Shown piece after piece: positions 63,337-64,000 of a stretch of DNA of 64,000 nt; positions within the stretch are counted from its first letter, which is position 1; the number at the start of each line of letters is the position of its first letter. Source of the stretch: Phalacrocorax aristotelis (taxonomy: Eukaryota > Chordata > Aves > Suliformes > Phalacrocoracidae); NCBI RefSeq assembly GCF_949628215.1, contig NC_134282.1:10600223-10664222 (forward strand), written 5' to 3'. A program made the position numbers and the translations under genes. Under the pieces are notes generated by a model. The model did no database searches. It saw only the letters and a list, made by a program, of their open reading frames with translations, and had not been told where the DNA came from.

Positions 63337-64000
63337 CTGCAGCAACAACAGAAAAAAAAAGTCAAGGCATATAGCAAATATTTTCCTCTGTCAGTTTACT
63401 GGGCTCTATTGGTCAGTTAAAACTTTTCTTCTAAAGTACTCAAAAACGATATTCTGAATTTACTTTTGAGAAACAAGTAATCTTTAATTTATATCATTAC
63501 TTTAGAGATAGAAGTCCCATTTGCTAAGAGCCTGTAACCTCCATGCGAATGTATGCATAAAACACAAAAATTATACTAGTAACGCTTCAGAAAGCTTAAG
63601 GCAACACACAGCAGTGCAAGCAGTACACAAGAATGAACATTCAATGATATCAATCATCCTTAGACATTCTTAATCTTCCCTTCTAGCACAAATCCAAATC
63701 AGCAAAATTCCTTGTGTACCGGCAGTAATTATACTAAAAGCATTTATTCTAAATACACACTTGCAAAACTAGTGTGACACCAACAGGTAACAAATACAAA
63801 CTAGTTCTATCAACTTCAGTGGAATTCACAAATGCTCAAATGTGACTCATGGTCTGGACAGCAGATTTAGTCTCCTGTAAAGTGTGTGCATTTTTGAGAC
63901 CTTTAAAAAAAGAACACAAGTACTCTGTAAAGTATGCTTGTAAGTATTTCACAAACTCATGACATTAAAAGGAAGTGATTTCTGCTTTGTTAATAAATTT
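63337..64000 (-). other. RNF13: RNF13 5'-UTR intron (partial)
   Basis: Intron upstream of the first coding exon, running off the window. It has a strong T-tract before the acceptor (63,351-63,359 on +, read as T on -). No exon was seen in it. Confidence 0.7.

Overview
The window is vertebrate nuclear DNA, almost certainly from a bird. It holds two convergent multi-exon genes with GT-AG introns, a GC-rich CpG island, long AT-rich introns, several CR1-type LINE fragments (the dominant avian non-LTR family) and one solo LTR of an avian endogenous-retrovirus type that I associate with Neoaves rather than landfowl. No bacterial features, tRNA, rRNA or CRISPR arrays were seen.

Layout. Positions 1-14,560 are AT-rich intergenic DNA upstream of PFN2, with one unexplained 162-codon minus-strand ORF at 8344-8832. 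A CpG island of about 2 kb (14,585-16,540) covers the PFN2 promoter, exon 1 and the start of intron 1. PFN2 (profilin 2) runs on + from ATG 15227. It has two alternative terminal coding exons, 3a and 3b, which give the 140-residue PFN2a and PFN2b isoforms. A long 3' UTR follows, to a poly(A) signal at 20925. About 4.5 kb of intergenic DNA then separates the convergent 3' ends.

RNF13 (a PA-TM-RING E3 ubiquitin ligase) fills the rest of the window on -. Nine coding exons from 63322 down to 26593 join without a frame break into exactly 381 codons plus stop, the length I recall for the mammalian protein. The 5' UTR begins beyond a splice acceptor at 63336/63337, so the promoter lies outside the window. 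Intron 7 (28,807-41,953) has a non-canonical GC donor and carries the solo LTR and two CR1 fragments. Intron 6 carries a longer degenerate CR1 with endonuclease and reverse transcriptase remnants, plus a short CR1 3' end in the opposite orientation.

Function. PFN2 is a cytosolic actin-monomer and poly-proline binding protein. RNF13 is an endo-lysosomal ubiquitin ligase. They are neighbours by conserved synteny and no joint pathway is implied. I found no convincing previously undescribed system. The observations most worth checking are the GC-AG intron of RNF13, the PFN2 cassette-exon arrangement with a stop codon at the NMD distance limit, the GGC/G-run beside the PFN2 exon 1 donor, and a possible divergent transcript from the PFN2 island.
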